64,000 bases of DNA from Cavenderia fasciculata (GCF_000203815.1 NW_004457695.1:2664054-2728053); one strand, 5' to 3'; positions 42,911 to 54,763 are shown, numbered from the stretch's first letter. The notes: generated by a model not told the origin, from the sequence alone. A program made the numbers and translations.

Positions 42911-44831
42911 TTATTGGATTAAACAATCTTTGGTTTTATCCTTTTCTTTTTTTTCTTTTGGTTTCTTATTATTATTTTTTTGTGGTTTTTGATTGATTTG
43001 ATGTTGTAATTCTAAAGCAAGTTGATAATCATTTCTAAAAATTAAATAAATATTAATATAATTGTTTAATCAAATATCGATTTGTTTGAAACTTACTTTG
43101 TTTCAGTTGTAACTGATTGTTGACTTAGAAGATATCTAGCATATTCTTCATCTGTCATAAAATCTGGATTAATTGGAGGTGGAGCTTGATCTTCTTGGTG
43201 TTGTTGTTTTACGTTATTATTTATATTTTCATTATTATTTTGATTATTATTATTATTATTACTTTGACTTAAATCTTGATTATTTTTGTTATTTGATTGA
43301 CTAAGAGCAGTTGATTTTTGTTGTTGTAGTTGTGGTGTCGGTGAAGAATAAACAGAAGCAGTAGTTTGAACGCTTGGATGTGGAAAGGTGGTAGGATTGG
43401 AAGTAAAGGTGGAATAGGGATCGAGCTTTTTATAGATTGAAAAGTCTGACAATAAAAAGTCAGAGTCACCATTGATTTGGCTCAACTTTTCCCAAACCAC
43501 CGGTTCGTTGATAAAACCTTCATCAGAGACCAAGATATATATACCACTTTCATTTTTATATATAGTACTGAAATGGTTGTTTCTGAATAGGATAGCCAAC
43601 GATTCGTCCTTGATTTGAGTATGTAACTCACATAGACCATGGTAGGATAATTGAGAGGATGTATCTTTTAGGAATTGTGCAATTCTAATGTCATTGGCCA
43701 AATCTTCTGTATTTGAAAATCCACTCGTATAACTATCCTCTTCCTCATCTTTAAATGATGGATAGAGATTATTGGTGTTGTTGGTGGTGTTGCTAGTAGA
43801 AGTTGTAGAGGTGGTAGAAGTTGTCATTGATGGTGAGGTTGATGGTATTCCCAATGGCATTGATCCGTCACCAACACTATCCATCTTTCTATTATTTACA
43901 ATATTAATGGTTCCGTTACTTGAGTTTATTCCACCACCGCCACCATTCTCTTTGATATATAATTTATCGGTCAATTGGTTATAAGTCATTTGTCCAATCA
44001 CTGATGTCAACTCTACATCTTGTGGATCAACCAACCATCCATGAACCAAATCAACATTTAATGCTTCAAAAATATTTGTATCACACGATGTATCAAAATC
44101 TCTAATTCTAAATAAAATAAATAAAACATTAATATAAATTATTATAGTCATTTACTTGCTTGTTACATACCCAGTAAATTTAATATCTAAAATCAAACCA
44201 TTAATTAATGATGGTAATATATTAATAGCATGATTCATTTTAATTTCATGATCTATTTGCATTTCTTCATCTTCAAACTAAATATTTAATTAAATTGACA
44301 TGTATTAATAAATGATAAATTAAATAAAAGAGATAGAAAGAAACATACATTTGGAGAAGATTCTAATAGATATGATCCAATTCTAGTAATCAATGTGTCA
44401 TAAGTGACAGGTGCACCTTCTGGTACATTAATTTTACCATTGAGTGATAGCAAGTTTATGATGGCAATCAGAGGACATGGTCCATTCTCTCTCTGTGTAA
44501 CTATACATTTTCTTTTACCCTTGAATTCAAATGATTTGACTGAAAAGAATTGTTGTTCCTTTACTACAACAGGTGCAGTAGTAGTAGTTGTAGATGTTGT
44601 ACTTGTAGTAGTTTCATTTATTGACAACGAGTCCAAATTTCTTTTAATCTCTTCATGGTTTAAAGTACTGTTGTTGTTGTTGTTACTAGTTGTAGTTGTC
44701 GTAGTTGATGTTGTACTCGTACTAGTATCATCCTCCTTATCCAATGTAGTAGGAATAGATTCATTTGTTGCAGATACCAACAAGGCAGCCTTTGCCATTT
44801 CGGATGTTGTCATATGATTATCCGATATCAT
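42911..44831 (-). CDS. MINDY-1/2-type (FAM63) Lys48-specific deubiquitinase
   Basis: MINDY enzymes are cysteine proteases that trim Lys48-linked polyubiquitin. Four minus-strand exons (44831-44349, 44277-44171, 44107-43097, 43034-42911) give about 574 residues. A Thr/Ser/Asn-rich N-terminus precedes the catalytic segment CIVTQRENGPCPLIAIINLL, which holds the oxyanion Gln and the nucleophile Cys. FEALNVDLVHGWLVDPQD and IAQFLKDTSSQLSYHGLCEL follow, and the catalytic His is in FRNNHFSTIYK. Two C-terminal helices, TDEEYARYLLSQQ and NDYQLALELQHQ, fit ubiquitin-binding MIU motifs as in MINDY-1. Between them and the core is a long Gln/Asn-rich linker; the last exon supplies the second MIU and a Lys-rich tail. 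All catalytic residues are in place. Confidence 0.92.
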
Positions 44832-45513
44832 TTTCTGTTTTTATATTTATTTATTTATTTAAATTATTCTATAAAACTAACTTATTATTATTATTATTAT
44901 TGTTATATGTATGTATGTTATATTTATATATATTAATTGTGAGATGATGGTTGTGTATATAACTAACCTAACAATACAATAATAAGAGTTGTCAAGTGTT
45001 CATTAAAAATTTAATATTAAAACTTTTGCCAACATTAATTTAATTTTTTTTCACAGAACAACCGCACTTGCTCACAACTCATAAGCTTGTTTGACAACCA
45101 CCAACACACCCCACCACAGTACTCTTAAATTGGGTGTTTTTGGGTACACACTACTTGTTCTATCGGGCATTCAATGCAAATGTATACCCACTCGAATCAT
45201 CATGATGATCGGGTATCCCTGATTCGAATCAGCAGATGCATGGTCTCTTCTTCCAAAGACGAATCATTTTATGTAAAAACCACTTCGTCGTCCGAACTTC
45301 ATCAGAACCGCGTGTTCTTTTGCCGAGGTGCTCTTGCTTTTTTAACGAAGTGACCTGGAAATAGAGCATCATCAAACTGGACAATATAAATAATAGATAC
45401 AAGTGAGAGAGAAACTATTTGGATCATCTTTCACTCCCAATAAACAAATACACTCTACTCTTTTCTATTTACATACACATATATAAAATATAAATATTTA
45501 AATATATAAACAA
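44832..45513. promoter_or_regulatory. divergent promoter region with nested palindromes
   Basis: Shared by the MINDY-like gene and the CobW GTPase gene. The stretch 45055-45365 is far less AT-rich than other spacers and carries three palindromes: GCATTCAATGC (45167-45177), ATCATCATGATGAT (45196-45209, flanked by ATACCC at 45184-45189 and GGGTAT at 45211-45216) and CTGATTCGAATCAG (45219-45232). These could be operator-like sites or RNA structure. Confidence 0.55.
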
Positions 45514-47240
45514 ATGTCATTTAACGCAATCTCTCAAAGAGTATTGGCTAGATCCAAAAAAGCTGCTACCAACAATAATCAAAAGACCACTGCCACTTCT
45601 AATTCCAAATCTACCTCGCCATCTAAAAATGTTTCGTTAGCCACCAATGCTTCTACTGCCTCTTCCGCCACTGCCACCACCACTGCCCAAGCCACTACCG
45701 CAACTTCTGGTACTGGTATCAAACAAAGCAAAGCAATGATTAGAAAATTAAAATATGTCAATACAAGAAGAAATCTTAGAAAGATAAACCAAAAGAAATT
45801 GCCTGTAACATGTCTCTCTGGATTCCTTGGTTCTGGTAAAACAACCCTTTTAAATCATATCTTGACTAATCGTGAAGGTTTAAAAGTAGCTGTCATTGTT
45901 AATGATATGAGTGAAAGTATGTATAGTAGTAGAAATATATTTTTAATCATCAAAGAGAATAAATTAATTAACATACACTTTTTCTATCTCTTTCATATTC
46001 TTTCTTTTTTTTTCTCTTTTCTTTTCTAGTCAATATAGATGCAAGATTAATTAATAAGGATTTTTCCATTAGTAGAACCGAAAGTAAAGAAATGACAGTT
46101 GAAAAGATGGTAGAAATGCAAAATGGTTGTATTTGCTGTACGCTGAGAGAAGATCTTTTGGTGGAAGTGACCAAGCTGGCCAAGTCAAAGAAATTCGACT
46201 ACTTGCTCATTGAAAGCTCTGGTATCAGTGAACCACTCCCCGTGGCCGAGACCTTTACCTTTGAAGGAGAGGAAGCCAAGACACTGAATGAAATGACCCG
46301 ACTCGATACCATGGTGACGGTGGTCGACGCCAGCACATGGATGTCAGAGTTTAAGAGTGGAGACACCCTCGCCGACAAGAACATGGGTGCCACTGAAGAG
46401 GACGACCGAACCATTGTCGATCTACTCATCGACCAGGTTGAATTTGCCAACGTCATCATTCTCAACAAATGTGATCTCGTGGAGACCGCCCAACTCAACC
46501 ATCTCGAAGGGTTGATTCGCCACATTAACCCAGACGCCAAGATCATTCGCTCGCAATTCTCCAAAGTGCCACTCAAGAGTATTCTCAATACCCGGTTGTT
46601 CAACTTTGAACATGCGTCCCAGAACCCAGGTTGGTTGCAAGAAGCAAGAGGTACACATGTCCCAGAGACGCTTGAATATGGTATTAGCAACTTTACCTAC
46701 AAGGCACGTCGTCCATTCCATCCAGAGCGTGTTGAATCGGTCATTGAACGTGGTGTCACTATCTTCAAGTCAGTGCTCCGAAGCAAAGGGTTCATGTGGA
46801 TCGCATCTACACCCGAGCTCATTGGTCTCTGGAACTTGGCCGGTATCTCGCTCACCCTCACCAACGCCGGCTACTGGCTCGCCGACCTCAAGAAACACGA
46901 GTACCCTCCCGCAGACATGGTCGCCACCATCAAAAAGAGTTGGGAGGAGCCCCACGGAGACCGTAGACAAGAGGTTGTCTTTATCGGAGTCGATCTCGAC
47001 AAAGATCTCATTCAACAAGAACTTGACAAGTGTCTATTGACCGATGAAGAAATGAAATTAGGTAAGACTGAATGGGTAACTTGGAATGATCCAATTAAAC
47101 TTGATGAAGTTGAAGAATTTGAAGATGGTGAAGAAGAAGAATATGAAGAAGAAGAAGAAGGTGAAGAAGGTGAAGAAGATGATGAAAGTGGTGAAGAAGA
47201 TGATGAAGGTGATGGAGATGAAGAAATGCATGATGAATAA
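45514..47240 (+). CDS. CobW/COG0523-family metal-chaperone GTPase
   Basis: COG0523 G3E GTPases deliver zinc or other metals to client proteins. Two exons, 45514-45916 and 46030-47240, give about 537 residues. An Ala/Thr/Ser-rich N-terminus of about 100 residues leads to Walker A in [18 protein letters not shown], then across the splice VNDMSE, the metal-binding CxCC motif [40 protein letters not shown] and the guanine-specificity loop LNKCDLV. The C-terminal CobW_C domain has KGFMWIA and the family-typical [27 protein letters not shown]. The last 45 residues are almost pure Glu/Asp with Gly, absent from most family members. The zinc-chaperone CPELVP motif that binds methionine aminopeptidase in ZNG1 is not seen, so the client may differ. 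Confidence 0.93.
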
Positions 47241-47346
47241 ATTTGAATTAATTGTAAAAAAAATGTTTTTATTATTATTCCTTTTTTATGTTTGATCTTT
47301 GTCTTAAACTAGTTGATGATATTATTTGTTTGAACTACGAAATGCA

Positions 47347-48908
47347 ATGAAAGTAAAGAATAGTAATAGTAGACTTTTAAATTTGTATCTTGCTATTACT
47401 CCTTCATTTGAACATTTATTGGTGAAAGAGGTAGAGACTATATTGAAAAGGAAATGCTTTAATCCGCCGACTACATCATCTCCACGACCTACCATCGCCG
47501 TCGAGGGTAATGGAGGTGTTCAATGCAATCATATGACATCTGAACATCTCTGGGCAATATCTAATCACTCTCGACTCACAGAATCAATACGTTCAAGATT
47601 AACTCCTGTCGATGGTGTAAAATGTTCAAACTTTAGTTATCTTGGTTCTGCTTTAAAAGATATTAATTGGTATGGGAATGAAACATATATATATATTTAT
47701 ATATATAAACATTTATGTATATATTATTGAAACTAACTAACTAGTTATAATTGTTTTTGTTAAACAGGAAAAATTACTTTAAATTACATAATCATACTAC
47801 ACCACCTGTATCAGTATCATCGACAAAGAGTACATTGTATCATACTGGTGCAGTTCAAGAAAGATTATTAGATCATTTTAAAAAGAATGTATTGATGATT
47901 AAAAGTTTTAAAGATATCAACTCTGACACCTCCTCGTCCTCGACACCAATCATAACAAATGAAGAACACTCACGAATCTATGTTAGAATGCATGATAATG
48001 TGATGCAGATTAGTGTTGATGCTTCGGGTGGTGAGGATATGCTCTACAAGAGAACACCAAACAAATATGTAACAGATGCACCGATTAGAGAGACATTGGC
48101 AGCTGCTCTACTTCACCTCATCGAATATAACCCAAAAGAGACTGTACTATGGGACCCCTTTGCAGGCAGTGGAACTTTTCTACACGAAGCATTGGGAATC
48201 ACTCATCAAGGATTATGTTTGGAGAATAGACATTTTGCATTTATGAATTGGCCAATTCATAGATCAGAAAGATATTCAAATTATTTAACTAAATTAACAA
48301 CAACAACAAATCAAGACAACAAAGACGATAGTAATAATACAAACAATAATAATAATAATATAGAAATAGATTTTCCAACAGTATCAACAAATACATTAAA
48401 GAAATCAAAAACATTTATAATTGGATCAGATATTGATCCAAAGGCAACATTGGCAAACAAACATAATTTAAATCAACTTGGGTATAGATATTCTTTATTG
48501 AATGAATATTCCTCTCCTTCATCCTCTTCACCATCTTCACCAATCATAGTAGAAACTGGAGATTTTTCAGAAATAATTAAAAAGATTAGAGATAATATAT
48601 ATGACAAGTCTTTAACAACCAAAAAGATAACCATTTTAACAAATCTACCATACGGTGGTAGAATCATGCAAAGTATGCCAAAACAACAACAAAAAGAGGC
48701 ATCGCCATTTATCATTAGTAACAGTCTCAAGGAAACATTTAAATCATTTTCAAAAATGATTCAAGACAATGCAGACATTATCGAAAATGTCTATGTTTTA
48801 AATGGACATCCAAGTTTTAAAGATTTAACAAGTGATTTGGAATGGACATGTATTCAATCCTTTACAAATGGTGGTCTAAATGTTCAACTTTTAAAATTAA
48901 AAAAGTAA
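47347..48908 (+). CDS. RlmL-type THUMP-domain RNA guanine-N2 methyltransferase
   Basis: Exons 47347-47669 and 47768-48908 join at INWKNYFKLH to give about 487 residues. The N-terminus LYLAITPSFEHLLVKEVETI and SRLTESIRSRL is the ferredoxin-like/THUMP part of the bacterial RlmL/RlmK-type enzymes. The catalytic part reads RIYVRMHDNVMQISVDASGG, APIRETLAAALLHL, the SAM-binding DPFAGSGTFLHEALG, IGSDIDPKA and the target-base motif NLPYGGR. In bacteria RlmL makes N2-methylguanosine in large-subunit rRNA; eukaryotic relatives act on tRNA or U6 RNA. Poly-Asn and Ser/Pro inserts interrupt the Rossmann fold in loops only. The ATG at 47347 is the first in frame, 106 bp after the CobW stop. The target RNA is unknown. 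Confidence 0.82.
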
Positions 48909-48967
48909 GAAAAGAATAAATAGCAGGCAGGCAAAAAAGGCAACGGTCAATTAATTTACAAATTTAT

Positions 48968-49807
48968 TTATTGTTGTAATGGATTGAAACCAAAATACTT
49001 TGGTAAATAGTCTTGGAATCTTTGAGTTGAATACTCTAAACCTGGTTCAATACGGGGTTGCCAAAACTGACAATTGGAAAGGACAAAGCATTGTTTTGAT
49101 CCATCGACAATAGCTATATCTCCATCTTGTTGGGGCATGACACCAATATACGTTCCTGTAAAATGTTTTGTTGGGTCATCATGAACAGTTTGGATAGAGT
49201 ATTTAAACAATTCGTCTTGATCCAACTCCTTTTCAAATGATGAAAAAAAGAAAGGTTCCCATCCCAGTCCAGGTCTTTGGTATTCTGCAACATAGGTTCC
49301 ATATTCACTTTCACACTTGTAAACTCTAAACTTGCAACCAGATTTATTGATTGAGTATTCCTCGTCGTCTTGACTATTCTGAAGCAAGAGAGGTTGTTGA
49401 GGTACAAATGCACCACCGGACAACTCTATGTAATATCTATTACCTAGGTGATTTAATCCAATTGAAACATGTGTTGGATTAGCCATTTGACCTAAAAGAT
49501 TACATCTACCTCTGGAATAGAAAACATCCATTCCACTTTCCTTGAGCAAGTGATAAAAGACACCATGTAATTGATAACACATTCCACCTTTTCCTTCAAC
49601 CAATATTCTCTCGATTAAATAATCTCTGTCCCATCTCTGCTCCTTTCCTTCTATTATATCAAAGTTGTTGAATGATACGTTCTTTGAATATGACTCCATC
49701 AAAAGAGTCAAGTCCTCAAATTTGATTTCATCCAACTCCTCCAATCCAATTCTTTTAAAAAATAACTTTTTAAATTCTTGAAAACTATATTCCTTTATTT
49801 CTATCAT
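48968..49807 (-). CDS. arylamine N-acetyltransferase-like protein with altered triad
   Basis: A single exon of 279 residues that aligns along its length with the neighbouring gene at 50095-50961. FKKLFFKRIGLEELDEIKFE matches the NAT N-terminal domain; VEGKGGMCYQLHGVFYHLL holds the catalytic Cys; NPTHVSIGLNHLG holds the catalytic His. Where active NATs have the DVGFG aspartate, this one reads YYIELSGGAF, so Asp is replaced by Glu and the glycine pattern is lost. NATs move acetyl groups from acetyl-CoA to arylamines and hydrazines. The enzyme may have weak or changed activity. Start is the first ATG; the TATA-like (TA)n lies just upstream. Tandem with its paralog, same strand, about 290 bp apart. 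Confidence 0.82.
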   Translation of the reverse strand: MIEIKEYSFQEFKKLFFKRIGLEELDEIKFEDLTLLMESYSKNVSFNNFDIIEGKEQRWDRDYLIERILVEGKGGMCYQLHGVFYHLLKESGMDVFYSRGRCNLLGQMANPTHVSIGLNHLGNRYYIELSGGAFVPQQPLLLQNSQDDEEYSINKSGCKFRVYKCESEYGTYVAEYQRPGLGWEPFFFSSFEKELDQDELFKYSIQTVHDDPTKHFTGTYIGVMPQQDGDIAIVDGSKQCFVLSNCQFWQPRIEPGLEYSTQRFQDYLPKYFGFNPLQQ

Positions 49808-50094
49808 CTTGAATTATTATTTATAAATATATATATATATATATACACACAAAACTTTAAAACTTAAATGAATGAATATGATAGAATAGAATAGAATTAT
49901 AAATCTATTTTCAAATTCAATTGGTTGGAGAATGAATTCAATTGCACATTGTGGTTGGCTGTTTGACTGTGTTTTCTACCCCTATAATTTAATGCCACCC
50001 ACCACTAGTCATGAACCGTCATGTATATATATTTATATATATCTTTTCATTCATACATATATTACATAATATCATTGGATATTTATTTATTTAA

Positions 50095-50961
50095 TTATTT
50101 TTGTTCTTTGGAAGGGAACCCCATATATTGAATGAGTAATGAATTAAATAGATCTGAATTGATTTCTATATTTTCTGTTCTTTGTTTGTCACCATTTTCA
50201 TTTGTTACGACTAGTACCTTGTCTTTACCTGATAGAGTGGCTTGACCACCTTCTTTTTGTAGTTTACAAACCAAATAGTATGTATTGAATAGTAATCCCT
50301 TGTCCTCCAAGATATTGATTTGTGCTTGTTGTGATGCTATTACACCAGCATGTTCCTTTTTGAATGCATATCCAGTGTCCCAGTACAACTCGCCAGTCTC
50401 TTTATTCTTCTTTTTAATCTCTAGTACGTGTGTTCCATAGTCACTAGCCATCTCAAGGAATCTATAACTCCCACATCTAGAGGTGACACCGGTCTCTTCG
50501 TTTAAAAGGATTGGTTTAAATGCTAGAAACAATCCAAAACCAACATCGACAAGGTATTCTTTGGATTGGTGTGTGAGAACGGTGATCATGTGACCATTGG
50601 GTACTGCCCAAATATCAGTGTATGGGTCTTTGACAGTAGCTACACAGTGTATGACATCCAACCCACTCTCTTTGAGGAACTGAAAGAATAGAGTATTCAA
50701 GTTGTAACACAGTCCACCTTCACCATTCACCAACACCTTTGTAATGTTATTGTCACGTGTAATTGGTTTAAACGTTCTAGACACCATATCCAAGTTTTCA
50801 AAAGGTACTGCATTGGCAAACGACTCCATGATCGATGGTAAATTGTCAAATGTTATCGTCTCCAATTCCTCCATTCCTATTCTCTTGAATAACAAACTTT
50901 TAAATTGTTTGTATGTATATTGTTGATTTTGTTCAACATTTGTTGTTATGTTTGGTTCCAT
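50095..50961 (-). CDS. arylamine N-acetyltransferase
   Basis: Single exon, 288 residues. FKSLLFKRIGMEELETITFD and VNGEGGLCYNLNTLFFQFLK (catalytic Cys), VPNGHMITVL (catalytic His) and EYLVDVGFGLFLAFKP (catalytic Asp) give a complete Cys-His-Asp triad. The usual Arg of the RGGxC motif is Glu here. It uses acetyl-CoA to acetylate arylamines and hydrazines in the cytosol. The C-terminal domain (ETGELYWDTGYAFKKEH, LLFNTYYLVCKLQKEGG) is preserved. It is the upstream member of a tandem pair with the gene at 48968-49807, which points to local duplication. Confidence 0.88.
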   Translation of the reverse strand: MEPNITTNVEQNQQYTYKQFKSLLFKRIGMEELETITFDNLPSIMESFANAVPFENLDMVSRTFKPITRDNNITKVLVNGEGGLCYNLNTLFFQFLKESGLDVIHCVATVKDPYTDIWAVPNGHMITVLTHQSKEYLVDVGFGLFLAFKPILLNEETGVTSRCGSYRFLEMASDYGTHVLEIKKKNKETGELYWDTGYAFKKEHAGVIASQQAQINILEDKGLLFNTYYLVCKLQKEGGQATLSGKDKVLVVTNENGDKQRTENIEINSDLFNSLLIQYMGFPSKEQK

Positions 50962-51878
50962 ATTTTAAAATAGGTATATGTATATGTATGTGTAATAAAT
51001 AAATAAAATAAATAAAGTAAATAGTACTCTTCTTTTTAAAGAATAAGAACAAGAAGAAGAATAGAGTGGTTTAAAAGTAAATTGATAAAATTAGAGTGAT
51101 TTAAATCAATGTTGTTTTTAAGTGTGTGGGGGTGAGATATATTAATATAACTTTTGTGTTCTTCTTATTCTTCTCGAGTCGTCTTATTTATAGAAAGTGT
51201 CAGAGGGCTTGTGCAAAAAAGGATAAAAATTTAATTTAATTTATGTTCATTTGTTTTTCCCATTCTTGTGCGACTCGAGAACTATTGTTGTAAAGGTGAC
51301 TGTTGTTGGTCGTCTCTTCCGAGTACATTGTTGTATTGTTGACGTCAGTTACAAGTCATTTATCAAAATTTTATCTCTATTTTGGGATATTGTGGTGATA
51401 TAATTAATTATCTTTTTTTTTAATGGAGGTAATTTAATTCAATTATCTTTAGTGAAGAAATTGCTTCGCTCACCCATCAATCATCAACTAAACACATAGA
51501 ATGTGTATGGGTATGGGATGATCGCTCTGCTCTAATGTATGGTAGGTAGGGTTAGCCCTTCACCTTTCCTTTTATGGAGTTCTTTGATCTTTTGTAGATC
51601 CTTTTACATTATAGTCGTTATGATGGTAGGCAATAAAGATACATTCTACAGAGATAGAAGAAAGAGGAGGAGCGCCCCGGAAATTCCATTACACCCCCCC
51701 CCCGTCTCCATTTAAGAGAGATTACAATTGCCTCTTAAGGGTCATGAGATATGGGGACAGGTTGGTCAGCGTGCCACGGCTATTTATATTTACGTTAAGG
51801 GGTTTCACGTGACTCTTTGTTCGTCGAATCTTTGGGGATCAAAAAAAACAAAAAGGTGAAGATTTATGACGAAGGTGA

Positions 51879-51904
51879 GGGCAGGGGCTCATCCCCTCTT
51901 GCCC
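51879..51904. other. GC-rich hairpin
   Basis: GGGCA pairs with TGCCC and GGGG with CCCC around a CTCAT loop, with a three-base bulge on the 3' side. Such a stable stem is rare in this AT-rich genome. Confidence 0.6.
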
Positions 51905-51950
51905 CACCACCCTCAAATGCCAGAACGAACAAAGATATGTTTATGTGCAT

Positions 51951-51967
51951 CCCCTCATTGAGAGGGG
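51951..51967. other. perfect 6-bp hairpin CCCCTC/GAGGGG
   Basis: CCCCTC, a five-base loop ATTGA and GAGGGG. It lies 46 bases after the hairpin at 51879-51904 and may belong to the same structured transcript. Confidence 0.55.
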
Positions 51968-52231
51968 GGTATTTGTGTACAAAGCAATAAAGAGATTCAC
52001 ACAACAAAACCCAACCCCAACTATTAACATCATGGTAGCAGGATTTTTTGTTAATCGCACAGCAAGAAAGTAGTTAGTTTTTCTTTTTCTGGTTGTCAAT
52101 GTTGTTGTTTAGAGATGGTTGGTGTTGTAACACTTTGTAAAATTGATCACTTTCCTCAACTACAAATATTATTCTTTTTTTTTATGTACAAATAGATAGA
52201 TAAACGAGCGAGAAAAAACAAAGAGACAAGA

Positions 52232-54728
52232 ATGATCAACAAACCAACAACCATCCTATTTTATTTATTAGTTGCTGTTTTGTTTAGTTCAACAACATTG
52301 GCTCAGGATGTAGTGACAGACCCCATTATTGATTTTGGTGCACGTTGTGAAGTGATTAACCCTGCTTCTCAATGTGTTCCCTATTTAAATTACACCAATG
52401 TATTTATTGGCAATGGTACCAACCAAACATACATTGAACAGATAACATCAGATGTATTATATCAATTATTGTTGGCGCCAACAGAGTGTCAGGTTCCTGC
52501 CATCTCTTTAACTTGTTTAGGTGTAAGTATTTAAACAAAAATATAAACCGCGCGGTTTGAAGATCAACAAACTAATCGACCAAAAAAAAAACAAAAAAAA
52601 AAAAATATCACTATCATAAATCTACGCGTAGGCCTAACCATTCATTGTATCATATCATATAGGCATATAGACAATGTAATTCAATTGAACATTCAACACC
52701 ACAAATCAATATAGCATCACCTATTTGTTATTCTCAGTGTGGTAAGTTAAAACTCAGAATTCTTTTATGATACATGCCATATGTACTAACAAATCTAATC
52801 AATTTAGATAAAACATATCAAGGATGTCATGCATTCTTTGAAACATTTGGTATACCATTTTCATGTGATGGCACGACCAATGGAACAGTCGATTTCCCAG
52901 TCATAGGATTACAATATAATTTTAGTCAATATAACGCATCATCTGATGTTGTTATACCTTGTAATATAGAATCAACAACAAACGGTAAGTTTAAGGATTA
53001 AATTATTTAATTAAATGATTAATGATTATTTATATATTAATTTACTTTTATCTTTTAGCAAATATCACAGATTGTCCATTAGGATTACAATATGTACCAG
53101 AGGATAAAAGAGATGATAAATTAATTAATTTTATTTCAGAGGGATGTGCCATTCCATGTCCATTCAGAGCACTGTCAGACAAAGAGTATGATATTACACC
53201 ACCGACCAAAGCAGTCATTCGATACTTGTCTTTGATAGCTTCAAGTATTCTATTGATCGTTTATGTGGTCGTTCCCAATGTTATTACACCAAGAATGGAG
53301 TGTATCATCTACTATTCTCTGGCAAGTATACTTTTCACAGCGTCTTCGTTTATCGAGTCGTCCGAAGACCATTTCGAGTGTGGTGATGGTCTCTATCGTT
53401 ACAAGTACCAATCCGATGTATCATGTGGTATAAGTTATTTCCTTTTCCAATTTGGTGCTCTCAATATCATCTTTTGGTGGGGAATGATTGCTTATGATTT
53501 TTATGTTACAACTCAAATTAGTATGTAGTAAAAACATATCAAAGTATAGTATTCTTTTCTTTTTGGCTAACCTTCCTTTTTCCCTTCCTATTTTTTTTAG
53601 AGAGTATAGCAAATTTTTGGAGATTTAGAATTGGACTTTGGTCCACATCTGCTTTATTAGCAGCAATACCATTAATGGGTGGACAGGTGGGAGCTCAAAT
53701 TTCAACGGGTAATTGTTGGATCTTGACCAATGACACTCAACTTTGGCAATATCTTACTTTTCTCGTACCTGTTTGGATCGTCTTGCTCGTCATTACATTC
53801 TTTATGATGGCTTCACTTTTAAAAGTTTACAAGTTTTATAAAGTTGTAAAAGATAAGAATTTATTATTTTTTAATGTATGTAAAGAAATCAAGAAGATGA
53901 ATGAATGAACTTAAATTAATTAATTAAATATTATTTTTAGATTAAAATGATTTTAGTATTATTATATGTAGTATTGATATCAATTTTCTTGTTATTTTAT
54001 ATGGTTTATTTAAATGGTAGAAAACATATTTATTTGGATATTATATCAGATTATATCAAATGTATTGTCGCCAATAAGAATGACTTGACAAAATGTTCGG
54101 TGGTGTTTCCCGATTTCGAGGTTAGATATGTTTGTACGATTACGTTTGGATCGTTGGGTGTACTTGGATTTATATCATTGTTGGTGGATACTGGCAATAA
54201 ACAACTGTTTGTCACATCGAGTAAGATTATCTATGTCATTAACAAGTTCTTGGCATTCAAGCAATCGTTGACCAATTCATCGACCACTTCATCGATATCA
54301 ACTGGATCATCCAAGTCGCCGGCATCGGCCAGCAGTGCCAAAAACACCGCGCCATCTTCACCATCTTGGTTACAAGCTTCCAAACAAAACAAATTACAAC
54401 AAAATAGACAATCAATGAATATCAACATCAGTAAAATATTAAATCAACAAAGAGTTAATTATATTTCAACAAGTGAATCAAATCAAAATATTCATCAAAT
54501 TGAAATGGATCAATTAGACATTAATAATAATAACAACAACAACGCATCTGATGATCCAAATAATAATAATAATAACAATAACAATAATAACGAATTAGGC
54601 AACATTATTTTAAATAATAATGACGACAACAACAACAACAACAACAATACGGATAATAATAATAATAATAGTAATAATAATAATAGCGGTAATCATGAAA
54701 TAATTAATAATAATAATAACGATAATAC

Positions 54729-54763
<35 letters not shown>

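Larger units (their letters stand above)
50962..52231. promoter_or_regulatory. divergent spacer with GC-rich structured stretch
   Basis: A 1.27-kb spacer between the NAT gene and the frizzled-like gene. The part at about 51530-51990 is much richer in GC than other spacers. It includes a C-run (about 51694-51704), an inverted repeat TTAAGAG/CTCTTAA (51712-51718 and 51732-51738), GTGCCACGGCTATTTA (51771-51786), a strong hairpin at 51879-51904 and a second perfect hairpin at 51951-51967. No open frame; a non-coding RNA or an eroded element is possible. Confidence 0.5.

Noticed and set aside
45211-45235. tRNA-like T-arm with TTCGAA
   Set aside because: No matching acceptor, D-arm or anticodon stem around it; it is a palindrome instead.
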